Shown here: positions 54,250 through 63,196 of the stretch, one piece after another
How the letters are laid out: every line of letters begins with the position of its first letter
Position numbering within the stretch: position 1 is the first letter of the stretch
Assembly (NCBI RefSeq): GCF_016863535.1
Contig: NZ_BOPB01000009.1
Coordinates: 124,001 to 188,000, forward strand
DNA from: Micromonospora lutea
Lineage (GTDB): Bacteria > Actinomycetota > Actinomycetes > Mycobacteriales > Micromonosporaceae
Reading direction: 5' to 3'
DNA length: 64,000 nt
Program-made: the position numbers and the translations under genes
Notes under the pieces: model-generated
The model's input: only the letters and a program-made list of their open reading frames with translations
Told to the model about the DNA's origin: nothing
Databases searched by the model: none

Positions 54250-55458
54250 TTGTCCACGACAAACAACGAACTGCGGGTCGGCATGGTCGGCTACGCGTTC
54301 ATGGGCGCCGCGCACTCGCAGGCGTGGCGGACCGTGAACCGGGTGTACGACCTGCCGGCGCGGGCCCGGATGGTGCTCGTCTGCGGCCGGGACTCCGCAA
54401 AGGTGGCCGACGCCGCCGACCGGCTCGGCTGGGAGGAGCACACCACGGACTGGCGGGAACTGGTGAACCGCCCGGACATCGACGTGGTCGACATCTGCAC
54501 ACCGGGTGACAGCCACGCCGAGATCGCGCTGGCCGCGCTCGCCGCGGGCAAGCACGTGCTGTGTGAAAAGCCGTTGGCCAACACGGTCGCCGAGGCCCGG
54601 GAGATGGCTGCCGCGGCGGTCACCGCCCAGGCGGGCGGGGCACGCTCGATGTGTGGTTTCAACTACCGGCGGGTGCCCGCAGTGGCGCTGATGCGTCAGC
54701 TGATCGCCGACGGGCGGCTCGGCGAGATCCGGCACGTCCGGGCCACCTACCTGCAGGACTGGATCGTGGACCCGCAGTTCCCCCTGGTCTGGCGGCTCCG
54801 TAAGGAGGTGTCGGGCTCCGGCGCCCTGGGTGACATCGGTGCGCACATCATCGACCTCACCCAGTACGTCACCGGACAGCGGATCAGCGGTGTCAGCGCG
54901 GTGACCGAGACCTTCGTCAAGGAGCGGCCGTTGCCGGCCGAGTCGAGCGGGTTGGCGGCGCAGGCCGACGGGGCCGGTGCCGCCACCGGCCAGGTCACCG
55001 TCGACGATGCGGCGATCTTCGTGGCTCGTCTCGACGGCGGGGCGCTGGCCACGTACGAGGCGACCCGGTTCGCCACCGGCCGCAAGAACGCCCTCCGTGT
55101 GGAGATCAACGGCTCGTTGGGCAGCGTCGCCTTCGACCTGGAACGCCTCAACGAGCTGGAGTTCCTCGACGCGACCCGGCCCGCCGCCGAGCAGGGCTTC
55201 AACCGGATCCTGGTGACCGAGGCCGAGCACCCGTACCTGTCGGCCTGGTGGCCGCCGGGACACATCATCGGGTACGAGCACTCCTTCACCCACCAGATGC
55301 GCGACTTCATCGAGGCGGTGGCGACCGGTGGCGACCCGTCGCCGTCCTTCGCCGAGGCGTTGCAGGTGCAGTTGGTGCTGGAAGCGGTGCTCCGCTCGGC
55401 AGAACTGGGCTCCTCCTGGACCGAGGTGGAGCCGTCGCTGGCGACGGTTCCCGCCTGA
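54250..55458 (+). CDS. Gfo/Idh/MocA-family dehydrogenase
   Basis: 402 residues from TTG 54250, preceded by GGGGGGAG. N-terminal Rossmann domain (RVGMVGYAFMGAAHSQAW), then DICTPGDSHAEIALAALAAGKHVLCEKPLA with the family's EKP motif, and a C-terminal beta-sheet domain (GSGALGDIGAHIIDLTQYVTG). NAD(P)-dependent oxidation of a sugar or cyclitol. It sits 21 nt after the binding protein as the last gene of the ROK-controlled operon, so it probably acts on the imported compound. Confidence 0.93.
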   Translation: MSTTNNELRVGMVGYAFMGAAHSQAWRTVNRVYDLPARARMVLVCGRDSAKVADAADRLGWEEHTTDWRELVNRPDIDVVDICTPGDSHAEIALAALAAGKHVLCEKPLANTVAEAREMAAAAVTAQAGGARSMCGFNYRRVPAVALMRQLIADGRLGEIRHVRATYLQDWIVDPQFPLVWRLRKEVSGSGALGDIGAHIIDLTQYVTGQRISGVSAVTETFVKERPLPAESSGLAAQADGAGAATGQVTVDDAAIFVARLDGGALATYEATRFATGRKNALRVEINGSLGSVAFDLERLNELEFLDATRPAAEQGFNRILVTEAEHPYLSAWWPPGHIIGYEHSFTHQMRDFIEAVATGGDPSPSFAEALQVQLVLEAVLRSAELGSSWTEVEPSLATVPA

Positions 55459-55956
55459 ATCACCTCCGGAGCCGACCGGCGAGGGCCGGCCACGGTTGCG
55501 CCCCGTGGCCGGTACGGGTCGGATTCGACAGGTCGTGTCCCCGGGCCACCCGGTCTGGCGGCACGAGCAATGCGGTTCCTCCGGTGCGGCCGGACCGGGA
55601 TTCCCCGGCAGCACCGGAGGGCCGCCGCCCACCGACCATCCACCTGAGACTCCCGCCGCCAGGCGGACCGCGTCCGACGAGTCGTCCGATCGGGACACCG
55701 TCGTCCCGACCGGGCCGGATGCGGGGGAGGCAGGGACGTGACGCCGACTGTTCCCTGCCTGCCAGCCCCGTCCGTCCGACCCATCCGGTACGCCGAGCCG
55801 ACGTCGTCGCCGCCGACCTCGGCGTCGGCCGGCGAAATTTGCACCGGAGCGGCCGGCGGACGGGGCGCATCGGCCCAACCCGTATCTTTTTCAGGTTTTT
55901 CCTGATATCAAGATTCAATCGATGCATGTCGGTTTCTGGGCACCGGAAGGAGCGCT
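55459..55956. other. Intergenic region before the ebo-like operon
   Basis: 498 nt without a supportable gene. The first 420 are GC-rich with no open frame of convincing composition. From 55881 the sequence becomes AT-rich and holds TCAGG-TTTTT-CCTGA (55891-55905), a small inverted repeat, then TGATATCAAGATTCAAT. This is the likely promoter/operator zone. GGAAGGAG lies 6 nt before the ATG at 55957. Confidence 0.5.
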
Positions 55957-57117
55957 ATGCGTACAGGTGTCTGGCTGGTGGGGGTGCGTGGCTCGGTCGC
56001 GACCACCAGCATCGTCGGGGCGCTCGCGCTACGTGCCGGGCTGACCAGGCCGACCGGCTGCGTCACCGAACTGCCCGAGGTCAACAGCCCCGCCCTACCG
56101 AGCGTCGCCGACCTGGTCTTCGGCGGCCACGACGTGGTCGCCACGCCGATCGCCAAGCGCGCCGAGGCGCTCGCTGACGCCGGTGTGGTGCCGGCCCGCC
56201 TGGTGGCCGCGCTGACCGAGGAACTGGCCGCCGTGGAGCGGGAACTGCGCCCCGCGCCCACCGCCGGCACCCAGGCCGACCGCGCCGCCGAGATCGTCCG
56301 CGACCTCACCACCTTCCGGCAGCGACACGGACTGTCCCGGGTGGTGGTGGTCAATGTCGCGGCGACCGAACCGGCACCTCGCCCACACCCCGGGCACGCC
56401 GACCCGGACGCGCTGCGGACCGCCCTCGCCGGTCCCGATGAGGTGCTGCCGCCCAGCTCGCTGTACGCGTACGCGGCCGTCGTGGCGGACTGCCCGTACG
56501 TCGACTTCACCCCGTCGACCGGCCTGCGGCTGCCGGCGCTGACCGCGTTGGCCGACAGCCACGCCGTGCCGTACGCCGGCCACGACGGCAAGACCGGAGA
56601 GACCCTGCTCAAGTCGGTGCTCGCCCCGATGTTCGCGATGCGTCATCTCGCCGTGCGGTCCTGGTCCGGGCTCAACCTCCTCGGCGGCGGCGACGGAGCC
56701 ACCCTGGCCGACCCCGACGCCAACGCCGCCAAGGTGCGCAGCAAGCAGCGGGTGCTCGGCGAAACGCTCGGCTACCTGCCGCAGGGCGACACCCGCATCG
56801 GGTACGTCGAGGACCTCGGTGACTTCAAGACCGCCTGGGATCTGATCACCTTCGCCGGGTTCCTGGGTACCGGGATGCGGCTGGAGTTCACCTGGCACGG
56901 CTGCGACTCGGCGCTGGCCGCCCCACTCGTGCTCGACCTGGCCCGGCTCACCGCCGCCGCGCACGCCGCCGGCCGCACCGGCCCGCTGACCGAGTTGGCT
57001 TTCTTCTTCAAGGATCCGCTCGGCACCGCGACGCACTCGCTGGCCGACCAGTGGACCCGGCTGTGCGGGTTCGCCCGCAGCCTGGATCCCGGAGGCACCG
57101 ATGCCGCGAGTGGCTGA
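55957..57117 (+). CDS. Inositol-3-phosphate-synthase-like cyclase
   Basis: 386 residues. Ino1 family: Rossmann start GVWLVGVRGSVATTSIVGALAL, VVVVNVAATEP, YAYAAVVADCPYVDFTPS, the catalytic-region GHDGKTGETLLKSVLAPMF with active-site Lys residues, and SGLNLLGGGDGATLADPDAN. The enzyme cyclises a hexose 6-phosphate to inositol 3-phosphate by NAD-dependent oxidation, aldol closure and reduction. It heads a run of overlapping ebo-type genes (next ATG 17 nt before its stop), whereas cyanobacterial ebo operons have a dehydroquinate-synthase-like cyclase (EboD). A specialised cyclase making a cyclitol phosphate for the pathway is inferred; general inositol synthesis is the alternative. Confidence 0.9.
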   Translation: MRTGVWLVGVRGSVATTSIVGALALRAGLTRPTGCVTELPEVNSPALPSVADLVFGGHDVVATPIAKRAEALADAGVVPARLVAALTEELAAVERELRPAPTAGTQADRAAEIVRDLTTFRQRHGLSRVVVVNVAATEPAPRPHPGHADPDALRTALAGPDEVLPPSSLYAYAAVVADCPYVDFTPSTGLRLPALTALADSHAVPYAGHDGKTGETLLKSVLAPMFAMRHLAVRSWSGLNLLGGGDGATLADPDANAAKVRSKQRVLGETLGYLPQGDTRIGYVEDLGDFKTAWDLITFAGFLGTGMRLEFTWHGCDSALAAPLVLDLARLTAAAHAAGRTGPLTELAFFFKDPLGTATHSLADQWTRLCGFARSLDPGGTDAASG

Positions 57118-57970
57118 TCTGGCCGAGCTGGTCCGCGCCCCGGCCGCGCTCTCCGTACCCGGGGACGTGATCGCCGGTGCCGCCGCCGCGGGCACGCTCG
57201 GCCCGCGTACTCCCGCCCTCGCGGCGGCGTCGGTGCTGCTGTACTGGGCCGGCATGGCCGCCAACGACTGGGCCGACCGCGAGTTGGACGCCGTGGAACG
57301 CCCGGAGCGGCCGATACCGAGTGGCCGGGTCAGCCCTGGTCTCGCGGTCGGCGTTGCCGCCGGTCTGACCGCCGCCGGTGTCGGGCTCGCCGCCGCCGCC
57401 GGAGGTCGGCGGGCCACCGCCGTGGCGTTGCCGCTGGCCGCCGCCGTGTGGGGGTACGACCTCGCGGCCAAGAACACCGCCGCCGGCCCTGCTGTGATGG
57501 CCGCCTGCCGGGGGCTGGACGTGCTGCTCGGTGCCGCCGGGGGCCGGCCGATCCGCGCGTTGCCGGCGGCGGTCACCGTCGCGGCGCACACCTGGACCGT
57601 CACCGCGCTGTCCCGGCGGGAGGTCAGCGGCGCCGATCGTGCCCTCCCGGTGAGCACCCTCGCCGGCACCGCCCTGGTCGCGGCGAGTGCCACGCTCCCG
57701 CCCACTCGACGTCCGGCACCCGCAGCAGATGCCACCCTGCCCACCATCCTCACGGCCTGGTACGCCACCCGTTACGGCACCGCGCAGGCGCGAGCGGTGG
57801 CCGAGCCGACCGCCGCGCGGGTCCGCTCGGCGGTCGGCGCCGGCATCACCGGCCTGCCCGCGTTGCAGGGAGCGCTGATCGCCCGGGCGGGATCCGGCCT
57901 GCTCGGACTGGCGGTGGCAGCGGCTGCGCCGCTGGGCCGGCGCCTGGCCCGGAAGGTCTCGCCGACATGA
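57101..57970 (+). CDS. eboC: UbiA-family prenyltransferase, EboC-like
   Basis: 289 residues, overlapping the cyclase gene by 17 nt. Membrane prenyltransferase of the UbiA superfamily: the first Asp-rich motif reads NDWADRELDAVERPERPIPSG (Mg-diphosphate site) and the second is weaker (YDLAAKN then ACRGLDVLLGAAGG). Seven to nine Ala/Gly/Val-rich spans. It would transfer a polyprenyl group to an acceptor, possibly the cyclitol made by its neighbour, with the donor from the synthase at 63193. Confidence 0.88.
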   Translation: MPRVADLAELVRAPAALSVPGDVIAGAAAAGTLGPRTPALAAASVLLYWAGMAANDWADRELDAVERPERPIPSGRVSPGLAVGVAAGLTAAGVGLAAAAGGRRATAVALPLAAAVWGYDLAAKNTAAGPAVMAACRGLDVLLGAAGGRPIRALPAAVTVAAHTWTVTALSRREVSGADRALPVSTLAGTALVAASATLPPTRRPAPAADATLPTILTAWYATRYGTAQARAVAEPTAARVRSAVGAGITGLPALQGALIARAGSGLLGLAVAAAAPLGRRLARKVSPT

Positions 57971-59046
57971 CGGCCGCCGGCACCGGCACGCCCCCCGACG
58001 CACTCCGGTTCGGGTACGGGACCAACGGCTTCGCCAACCACCGCCTCGACGACGCGCTCGCGGTCATCGCCGATCTCGGCTATGCCGGGGTCGCGCTCAC
58101 CCTGGACCACGACCATCTCGATCCGTTCGCACCCGGGTTGGCCCAGCGTGTCGACGCCGTCGGTCGCCGACTGGCCGAACTCGGCCTCGGCCTGGTGATC
58201 GAGACCGGCGCGAGGTTCCTGCTGGACCCCTGGCACAAGCACGCCCCGACGCTGCTGCACGACGATCCCGCGCTCCGGATCGATTTCCTGCGTCGCGCGG
58301 TGGCGATCGGCGCGGATCTCGGCGCCGAGGCGGTGTCGTTCTGGTCCGGTGTCCGACCGGACTCGGTGACCTCGGCAGTGGCCTGGGACCGGCTGGTCGC
58401 CGGTTGCGCCACGGTCGTCGAGGCGGCCGAGGCCGTCGGCGTGACGCTCGGGTTCGAACCGGAGCCGGGGATGCTGGTCGAGAACATCGCCGACTGGCGT
58501 CGGCTGCACGCCGCCCTCGGCTCGCCGGCCCGCCTGGGCATCACCCTCGACATCGGACACTGTCGTTGCCTGGAGCCGTGGCCGGTGCCGGACTGTGTCC
58601 GTGACGTCGCCGCGCACCTGGTCAACGTGCAGATCGACGACATGCGGCGGGGCGTGCACGAACATCTGGAATTCGGCACGGGCGAGATCGACTTTCCGCC
58701 GGTGCTGGCCGCGTTGCGCGAGATCGGCTACCGGGGTCTGGTCGCGGTCGAACTGCCCCGGCACTCGCACGCCGCTCCCACCATCGCCGCCCGCTCGCTG
58801 AGCTTCCTGCGCGCCGCGGAATCCGCCGCGCAGACCCGCGCGGACGTCTCGGCCAGTCGTGCGGACGCCTCAGCCAGTCGTGCGGACGCCTCGGCCGGTC
58901 GCGCGGACGCCTCGGCCGGTCGCGCGGACGCCTCGGCCGGTCGCGCGGACGCCCCGGCCGGCACCGCGTGGCACGCCCTTTGCTCTGCTTCACCGGACGC
59001 ACAACCCGGCGTCCGACATCCGGACGGCGACCGACGCGTGGAGTGA
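57967..59046 (+). CDS. Sugar phosphate isomerase/epimerase-like (AP endonuclease 2 fold)
   Basis: 359 residues, ATGA-coupled to the UbiA gene. A TIM barrel of the xylose-isomerase-like group: RFGYGTNGFANHRLDDALAVIADLGYAGVAL, GLVIETGARFLLDP, FEPEPGMLVENIADW (metal Glu), GITLDIGHCRC (metal Asp/His) and NVQIDDMRRGVHEHLEFGTGEIDF. Residues about 292-333 are a sevenfold-type Ala-Asp-Ala-Ser-Ala-(S/G)-Arg heptad repeat, and the last 25 residues plus the stop codon come from an inverted-repeat element. The barrel probably ends near 285, so the tail looks like late addition. Substrate unknown. Confidence 0.87.
   Translation: MTAAGTGTPPDALRFGYGTNGFANHRLDDALAVIADLGYAGVALTLDHDHLDPFAPGLAQRVDAVGRRLAELGLGLVIETGARFLLDPWHKHAPTLLHDDPALRIDFLRRAVAIGADLGAEAVSFWSGVRPDSVTSAVAWDRLVAGCATVVEAAEAVGVTLGFEPEPGMLVENIADWRRLHAALGSPARLGITLDIGHCRCLEPWPVPDCVRDVAAHLVNVQIDDMRRGVHEHLEFGTGEIDFPPVLAALREIGYRGLVAVELPRHSHAAPTIAARSLSFLRAAESAAQTRADVSASRADASASRADASAGRADASAGRADASAGRADAPAGTAWHALCSASPDAQPGVRHPDGDRRVE
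58840..58961 (+). repeat. 21-bp tandem repeats in coding sequence
   Basis: Five complete 21-bp units (58840, 58861, 58882, 58903, 58924) and a partial sixth, each encoding Ala-Asp-(Ala/Val)-Ser-Ala-(Ser/Gly)-Arg. Units 3-5 are identical in DNA, which indicates recent expansion, and the length stays in frame. Confidence 0.9.
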
Positions 59047-59059
59047 AGCAGAGCAAAGG
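58977..59059. repeat. 17-bp inverted repeat spanning the end of the isomerase gene
   Basis: CCTTTGCTCTGCTTCAC at 58977-58993 pairs exactly with its complement at 59043-59059, leaving a 49-nt loop. The right arm contains the TGA stop of the isomerase-like gene (59044-59046). It may act as a hairpin terminator or mRNA-processing site, or be an inserted palindromic element. The next gene (EboA-like) starts 57 nt downstream. Confidence 0.75.
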
Positions 59060-59116
59060 ACGCAGGTGGCACCAACGCCAGGTCGTCAACGATCGGCGGA
59101 CCAGGGAGAAGGCGCG

Positions 59117-59734
59117 ATGACAGTGGAGAAGCTGCGGGCCGCCCTGCGGGGCGTACCCGATCCGGACTGGTTGGCGACGGCCCTGGACCGCATCGCGGCC
59201 GAACCCACCGCCATCGCGCGGTTCTTCCCGGCGGCCGGCCGTCGCTGCGGCCGCGAGAACCTGCCCGACCTGCCCGGTTGGAGTGTCGACGAGGCGGCCC
59301 GGGTACTGATGCTGGCCAGCCTCCGCACTGACCACGCCGGACAGGCCGAGGCGCTCTACCGCACCGGGGACGCCGCCGAGAAGCGGGCTGTGCTCAAGGC
59401 GCTGCCGTTGCTGCCGATCGGCGCGGCCGGGGTGCCGCTGCTGCACGACGCGATCCGCACCAACGACACCCGGCTGGTCGCCGCGGCCCTCGGCCCGTAC
59501 GCCCGTCAGCTCGACCCGCCGGCCTGGCGGCAGGCGGTGCTCAAGTGTGTCTTCATCGGTGTGCCGCTGGCGGCGGTGGCCGACCTTGACGCCCGTGCGG
59601 ACGAGGAACTGGGCGCGATGCTCGCCGCGCTGGCGGCTGAACGCCGGGCCGCCGGTCGGAGCATGCCCGCCGACGCCACCGAACTGCTGGACCGGCTCAC
59701 CGCCGCCAGCCAGCCGCAGCCCAGGGAGGTGTGA
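59117..59734 (+). CDS. eboA: EboA-like protein
   Basis: 205 residues from ATG 59117. The sequence fits the EboA family by character: GVPDPDWLATALDRIAAEPTAIARFFPAAGRRCGRENL at the start and helical, HEAT-like stretches after it (ALYRTGDAAEKRAVLKALPLLPIGAAGVPLLHDAIRTNDTRLVAAAL, ending VLKCVFIGVPLAAVADLDARAD). No catalytic motif is seen. EboA proteins occur only with the other ebo genes and have unknown function. TGATG overlap with the next gene. Confidence 0.82.
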   Translation: MTVEKLRAALRGVPDPDWLATALDRIAAEPTAIARFFPAAGRRCGRENLPDLPGWSVDEAARVLMLASLRTDHAGQAEALYRTGDAAEKRAVLKALPLLPIGAAGVPLLHDAIRTNDTRLVAAALGPYARQLDPPAWRQAVLKCVFIGVPLAAVADLDARADEELGAMLAALAAERRAAGRSMPADATELLDRLTAASQPQPREV

Positions 59735-60585
59735 TGCGGATCTTCGACCCGCACATCCACATGACGTCACGCACCACCGACGACTACGAGCGGATGGCCG
59801 CCGCCGGCGTCCGGGCGGTGGTGGAACCGGCGTTCTGGCTGGGTCAGCCGCGCACCAACGTCGGCTCGTTCACCGACTACTTCGACTCGCTGGTCGGGTG
59901 GGAGCCCTTCCGGGCCGGGCAGTTCGGGATCCGACACCACGCCACGATCGCGCTCAACCCGAAGGAGGCCAACGACCCGCGCTGCCGGCCGGTGCTCGAC
60001 GAACTGCCCCGCTACCTGGAGAAGGACGGCGTGGTGGCGGTCGGCGAGATCGGGTACGACTCGATGACGCCGGAGGAGGACGACGCCTTCGCCGCCCAAC
60101 TCGCCCTGGCGGTGGCGCACGACCTGCCGGCAATGGTGCACACCCCGCACCGGGACAAGGCCCGGGGTGTCCAGCGCAGCCTGGCCGTGGTCGCCGAGTC
60201 GGGCATCGCGCCGGAGCGGGTGGTGCTCGACCACCTCAACGAGGTGACCGTGAAACTGGTCCGGGACAGCGGTTGCTGGCTCGGCTTCTCCATCTATCCG
60301 GACACGAAGATGTCGCCACCGCGGATGGTCGAGCTACTCAAGGCGTACGGGACCGAACGGGTGCTGGTCAACTCGGCCGCCGACTGGGGACGTTCCGACC
60401 CGCTGCTCACCCGGGCGACCGGCGAGGCGATGCTGCGCGCCGGGTTCAGCGACGACGATGTCGACCGGGTGCTCTGGCGCAACCCGGTCGAGTTCTACGG
60501 GCAGTCCGGCCGGCTCGACCTGACCGACGAGGACCTCGCGGAGCCGACCTTCGCCGGCAACTCGATCCTGCGCGGCGGCAGCTGA
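59734..60585 (+). CDS. eboB: TatD-related metal hydrolase, EboB-like
   Basis: 283 residues from ATG 59734 (a GTG at 59731 is possible). Amidohydrolase-fold metal ligands: DPHIHM (His7, His9), GEIGYDSM (Glu), MVHTPHRD (His) and LDHLNEVT (His), ending with WRNPVEFYG as in TatD-like proteins. Members of the wider family are nucleases or small-molecule hydrolases. Within ebo operons it is presumed to act on a pathway intermediate. Overlaps both neighbours by the TGATG arrangement. Confidence 0.86.
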   Translation: MRIFDPHIHMTSRTTDDYERMAAAGVRAVVEPAFWLGQPRTNVGSFTDYFDSLVGWEPFRAGQFGIRHHATIALNPKEANDPRCRPVLDELPRYLEKDGVVAVGEIGYDSMTPEEDDAFAAQLALAVAHDLPAMVHTPHRDKARGVQRSLAVVAESGIAPERVVLDHLNEVTVKLVRDSGCWLGFSIYPDTKMSPPRMVELLKAYGTERVLVNSAADWGRSDPLLTRATGEAMLRAGFSDDDVDRVLWRNPVEFYGQSGRLDLTDEDLAEPTFAGNSILRGGS

Positions 60586-61811
60586 TGCGGCTGCGGCACG
60601 CCGGTGGGCGCGCCGTCCATCTGGGCTACTGCACGAACGTGCATCCCGCCGAGGACCTCGCCGGCATCGTCGCCCAACTGGACACCTTCGCGGTGCCGGT
60701 CCGGGAGACGCTCGACGTCGAGCCGCTCGGGCTGGGCCTGTGGCTGGCCGCCCCGGTCGCCGCCGCACTGGCCGCCGACCCGGCCGCTCGCCGCCAGTTA
60801 CGCACCGAACTGACCGTACGCGGGCTGGAAGTGGTCACCCTCAACGGTTTCCCGTACGCGGCCTTCCAGGCGCCCGTGGTCAAGGGGGCGGTGTACCGGC
60901 CGGACTGGACCACCGACGACCGGCTCCGCTACACCCTCGATCTGGCTCGGGTCCTGGCTGACCTGCTACCCGACGACGCCGCCCGTGGCTCGGTCTCCAC
61001 CCTGCCACTGGCCTGGCGCACGCCCTGGGACAGCGCCCGAGCGGACGCCGCCCGCCGCCGCCTCGACCAGCTCGCCACCGGACTCGCCACCGTCGAGCGG
61101 GACACCGGCCGGCCGGTGCGGGTCGGTTTCGAACCAGAGCCCGGTTGTGTGGTGGAGAGCACCCCGCAGGCCGTCGCCGCGCTGTCCGGAATGGATACCG
61201 ATCGCCTCGGGATCTGTCTGGACCTGGCCCACCTCGCCTGCGCCTGGGAGGAGCCCGCCGCCGCCCTGGAGCGGCTGGCCGCCGCCGACCTGCCGGTGGT
61301 GAAGGTGCAGGTGTCCGCCGCGCTGGAGGCAGCCGACCCGGCCGGGGACGCCGCCGCGCTGCGCCGCTGGGTCGAGCCGCGCTTCCTGCACCAGACCCGT
61401 ACCGCCGGCTGCGCCGCCGCGACCGACGCGGTACCGGCCGGCGCGGCGCAGGACACCGACCCGGCGGATCCGAGCTGGGCGGCCGACGACCTCGACGCCG
61501 CCCTCGACGCCGCGCTGCCCGGGCCGTGGCGGGTGCACTACCACGTACCACTGCACGCCCCGCCCGAACCACCGTTGGGCTCGACCCTGCCGGTGCTGCG
61601 CGCCGCGTTGGCCGCGCTCTTCGCCGGTGCCGACGCCGGCTGCGACCACCTCGACGTCGAGACGTACACCTGGGGGGTGCTGCCGGTGGCACGACGTCCG
61701 CGCACGGACGCTGAGCTGGCCGCCGGGATCGCCGCCGAACTGGCCTTCACCCGGGATGAACTGGTCGCCCTCGGGCTGACGCAGTCGCTGACAAAGGCGG
61801 TGAGAGCATGA
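60585..61811 (+). CDS. eboE: EboE-like metabolite-traffic TIM-barrel protein
   Basis: 408 residues from ATG 60585. Characteristic EboE opening VHLGYCTNVHPAEDLAGIVAQLDTFAVPVRE, then VTLNGFPYAAFQAPVVKGAVYRPDW, VGFEPEPGCVVESTPQAVAAL, LGICLDLAHLACAWEEPAAALERL, and HYHVPLHAPPEPPLGSTLPVLRAAL with DHLDVETYTWGVLP near the end. The fold is that of xylose-isomerase-like barrels, like the isomerase gene at 57967. The family name (metabolite traffic) reflects genetic context rather than a known reaction. An insert around residues 260-300 is Ala/Asp-rich. Confidence 0.88.
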   Translation: MRLRHAGGRAVHLGYCTNVHPAEDLAGIVAQLDTFAVPVRETLDVEPLGLGLWLAAPVAAALAADPAARRQLRTELTVRGLEVVTLNGFPYAAFQAPVVKGAVYRPDWTTDDRLRYTLDLARVLADLLPDDAARGSVSTLPLAWRTPWDSARADAARRRLDQLATGLATVERDTGRPVRVGFEPEPGCVVESTPQAVAALSGMDTDRLGICLDLAHLACAWEEPAAALERLAAADLPVVKVQVSAALEAADPAGDAAALRRWVEPRFLHQTRTAGCAAATDAVPAGAAQDTDPADPSWAADDLDAALDAALPGPWRVHYHVPLHAPPEPPLGSTLPVLRAALAALFAGADAGCDHLDVETYTWGVLPVARRPRTDAELAAGIAAELAFTRDELVALGLTQSLTKAVRA

Positions 61812-63196
61812 GCAGACAGCTGGTGGTGCTCGACGTGGTGGGGCTGACCCCCCGGTTGCTGGCGCACATGCCACGGCTGCGGGCGGTCGCCGACGCGGGG
61901 TTCCGCGCCGAACTGGGCACCGTGCTGCCGGCGGTGACCTGCTCGGTGCAGTCCACCTTTCTCACCGGTGCCCTCCCGGCCGAGCACGGGATCGTCGGCA
62001 ACGGATGGTACTTCCGGGACCTCGGCGAGGTGCTGCTCTGGCGGCAGCACAACGCGCTGGTCGGCGGGGAGAAACTGTGGCACGCGGCGCGCCGCGTCCG
62101 GCCCGACTACACGGTGGCGAACGTCTGCTGGTGGTACGCGATGGGCGCGGACGTGAACTGGACGGTCACCCCGCGACCGATCTATCACGCCGACGGTCGC
62201 AAGGAGCCGGACTGCTACACCGACCCGCCGCAGCTGCACGACGCGCTCACCGACCGACTCGGCACCTTCCCCCTCTTCACCTACTGGGGACCGGGTGCGG
62301 GGCTGCCGTCCTCGCGATGGATCTGCCAGGCGGCGGAGCAGATCCTCGCCGAACAGTCGCCCGACCTGACCCTGGTCTACGTTCCGCACCTGGACTACGA
62401 CCTGCAACGCTTCGGCCCGTCCTCCCCCCGAGCCGCCGCTGCGGCGGCCGAGCTGGATGGCGTGCTCGCTCCGCTGCTGCACGCCGCGCAGGCCCGCGAC
62501 GCGACGGTCGTGGTGCTGTCGGAGTACGGCATCACCGAGGTGTCCCGGCCGGTGGACGTCAACCGGCTGCTGCGCGCCGAAGGGCTGCTGCGGGTGCACA
62601 CCCAGGCGGGCATGGAGTACCTCGACCCGTGGACCTCCCGGGCCTTCGCGGTCGCCGACCACCAGGTCGCCCACGTGTACGTGCGTGACCCGGCCGACGT
62701 GCCGGCGGTGGCGAAGCTCTGCGCCAGCCTGCCCGGGGTGGCGGAGGTGCTCGACGCCGACGGCCGGGCGGCGCACGGGCTGGACCATCCGCGCGCCGGT
62801 GAGCTGGTGCTGGTGGCCGAGCCGGACTCCTGGTTCACGTACTACTACTGGCTCGACGACGCGCGCGCACCGGACTTCGCCCGGCTGGTGGAGATCCATC
62901 GCAAGCCCGGGTACGACCCGGCGGAGCTCTTCTTCGACCCGGCCGCGCCGGGGGCGGCGAAGCGTCGCGCCGCGGTCGCGTTGGCCCGCAAGAAGCTCGG
63001 GATGCGGTACCTGATGAACGTCGTCGGGTTGGATGCCGGCGCGCGGGCGGTCCGGGGTTCACACGGGCGGCTGCCCACCGATCCGGCCGACGGGCCGGTG
63101 CTGCTCTGCTCCGACGCGTCGGTGGCTCGGGACCGGATCACGGCCACGGAGGTGAAGGGGCTGCTGCTGGAATTGGCTGGGATGGAGGGGCGGTGA
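61808..63196 (+). CDS. eboF: Alkaline-phosphatase-superfamily protein, EboF-like
   Basis: 462 residues, ATGA-coupled to eboE. Type I phosphodiesterase/nucleotide pyrophosphatase fold: LVVLDVVGLTPRLLAHMP (first metal Asp), PAVTCSVQSTFLTGALPAEHGIVGNGWYF (Thr nucleophile region), VPHLDYDLQRFGP, VVVLSEYGITEV (usually SDHGM), and DHPRAGELVLVAEPDSWFTYYYW. It probably removes or transfers a phosphate group in the ebo-type pathway. The Asp-to-Glu and His-to-Tyr changes in the SDHG position may alter metal binding. Confidence 0.88.
   Translation: MSRQLVVLDVVGLTPRLLAHMPRLRAVADAGFRAELGTVLPAVTCSVQSTFLTGALPAEHGIVGNGWYFRDLGEVLLWRQHNALVGGEKLWHAARRVRPDYTVANVCWWYAMGADVNWTVTPRPIYHADGRKEPDCYTDPPQLHDALTDRLGTFPLFTYWGPGAGLPSSRWICQAAEQILAEQSPDLTLVYVPHLDYDLQRFGPSSPRAAAAAAELDGVLAPLLHAAQARDATVVVLSEYGITEVSRPVDVNRLLRAEGLLRVHTQAGMEYLDPWTSRAFAVADHQVAHVYVRDPADVPAVAKLCASLPGVAEVLDADGRAAHGLDHPRAGELVLVAEPDSWFTYYYWLDDARAPDFARLVEIHRKPGYDPAELFFDPAAPGAAKRRAAVALARKKLGMRYLMNVVGLDAGARAVRGSHGRLPTDPADGPVLLCSDASVARDRITATEVKGLLLELAGMEGR

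Noticed and set aside
53101..55878. 925-codon open frame on the - strand opposite the binding protein and dehydrogenase
   Set aside because: Third-position GC bias creates it, the residues are repetitive Arg/Gly/Asp/His, and the + strand genes have full family signatures.
58840..58961. Possible CRISPR array
   Set aside because: The units are contiguous with no spacers and encode an in-frame heptad in a protein tail.
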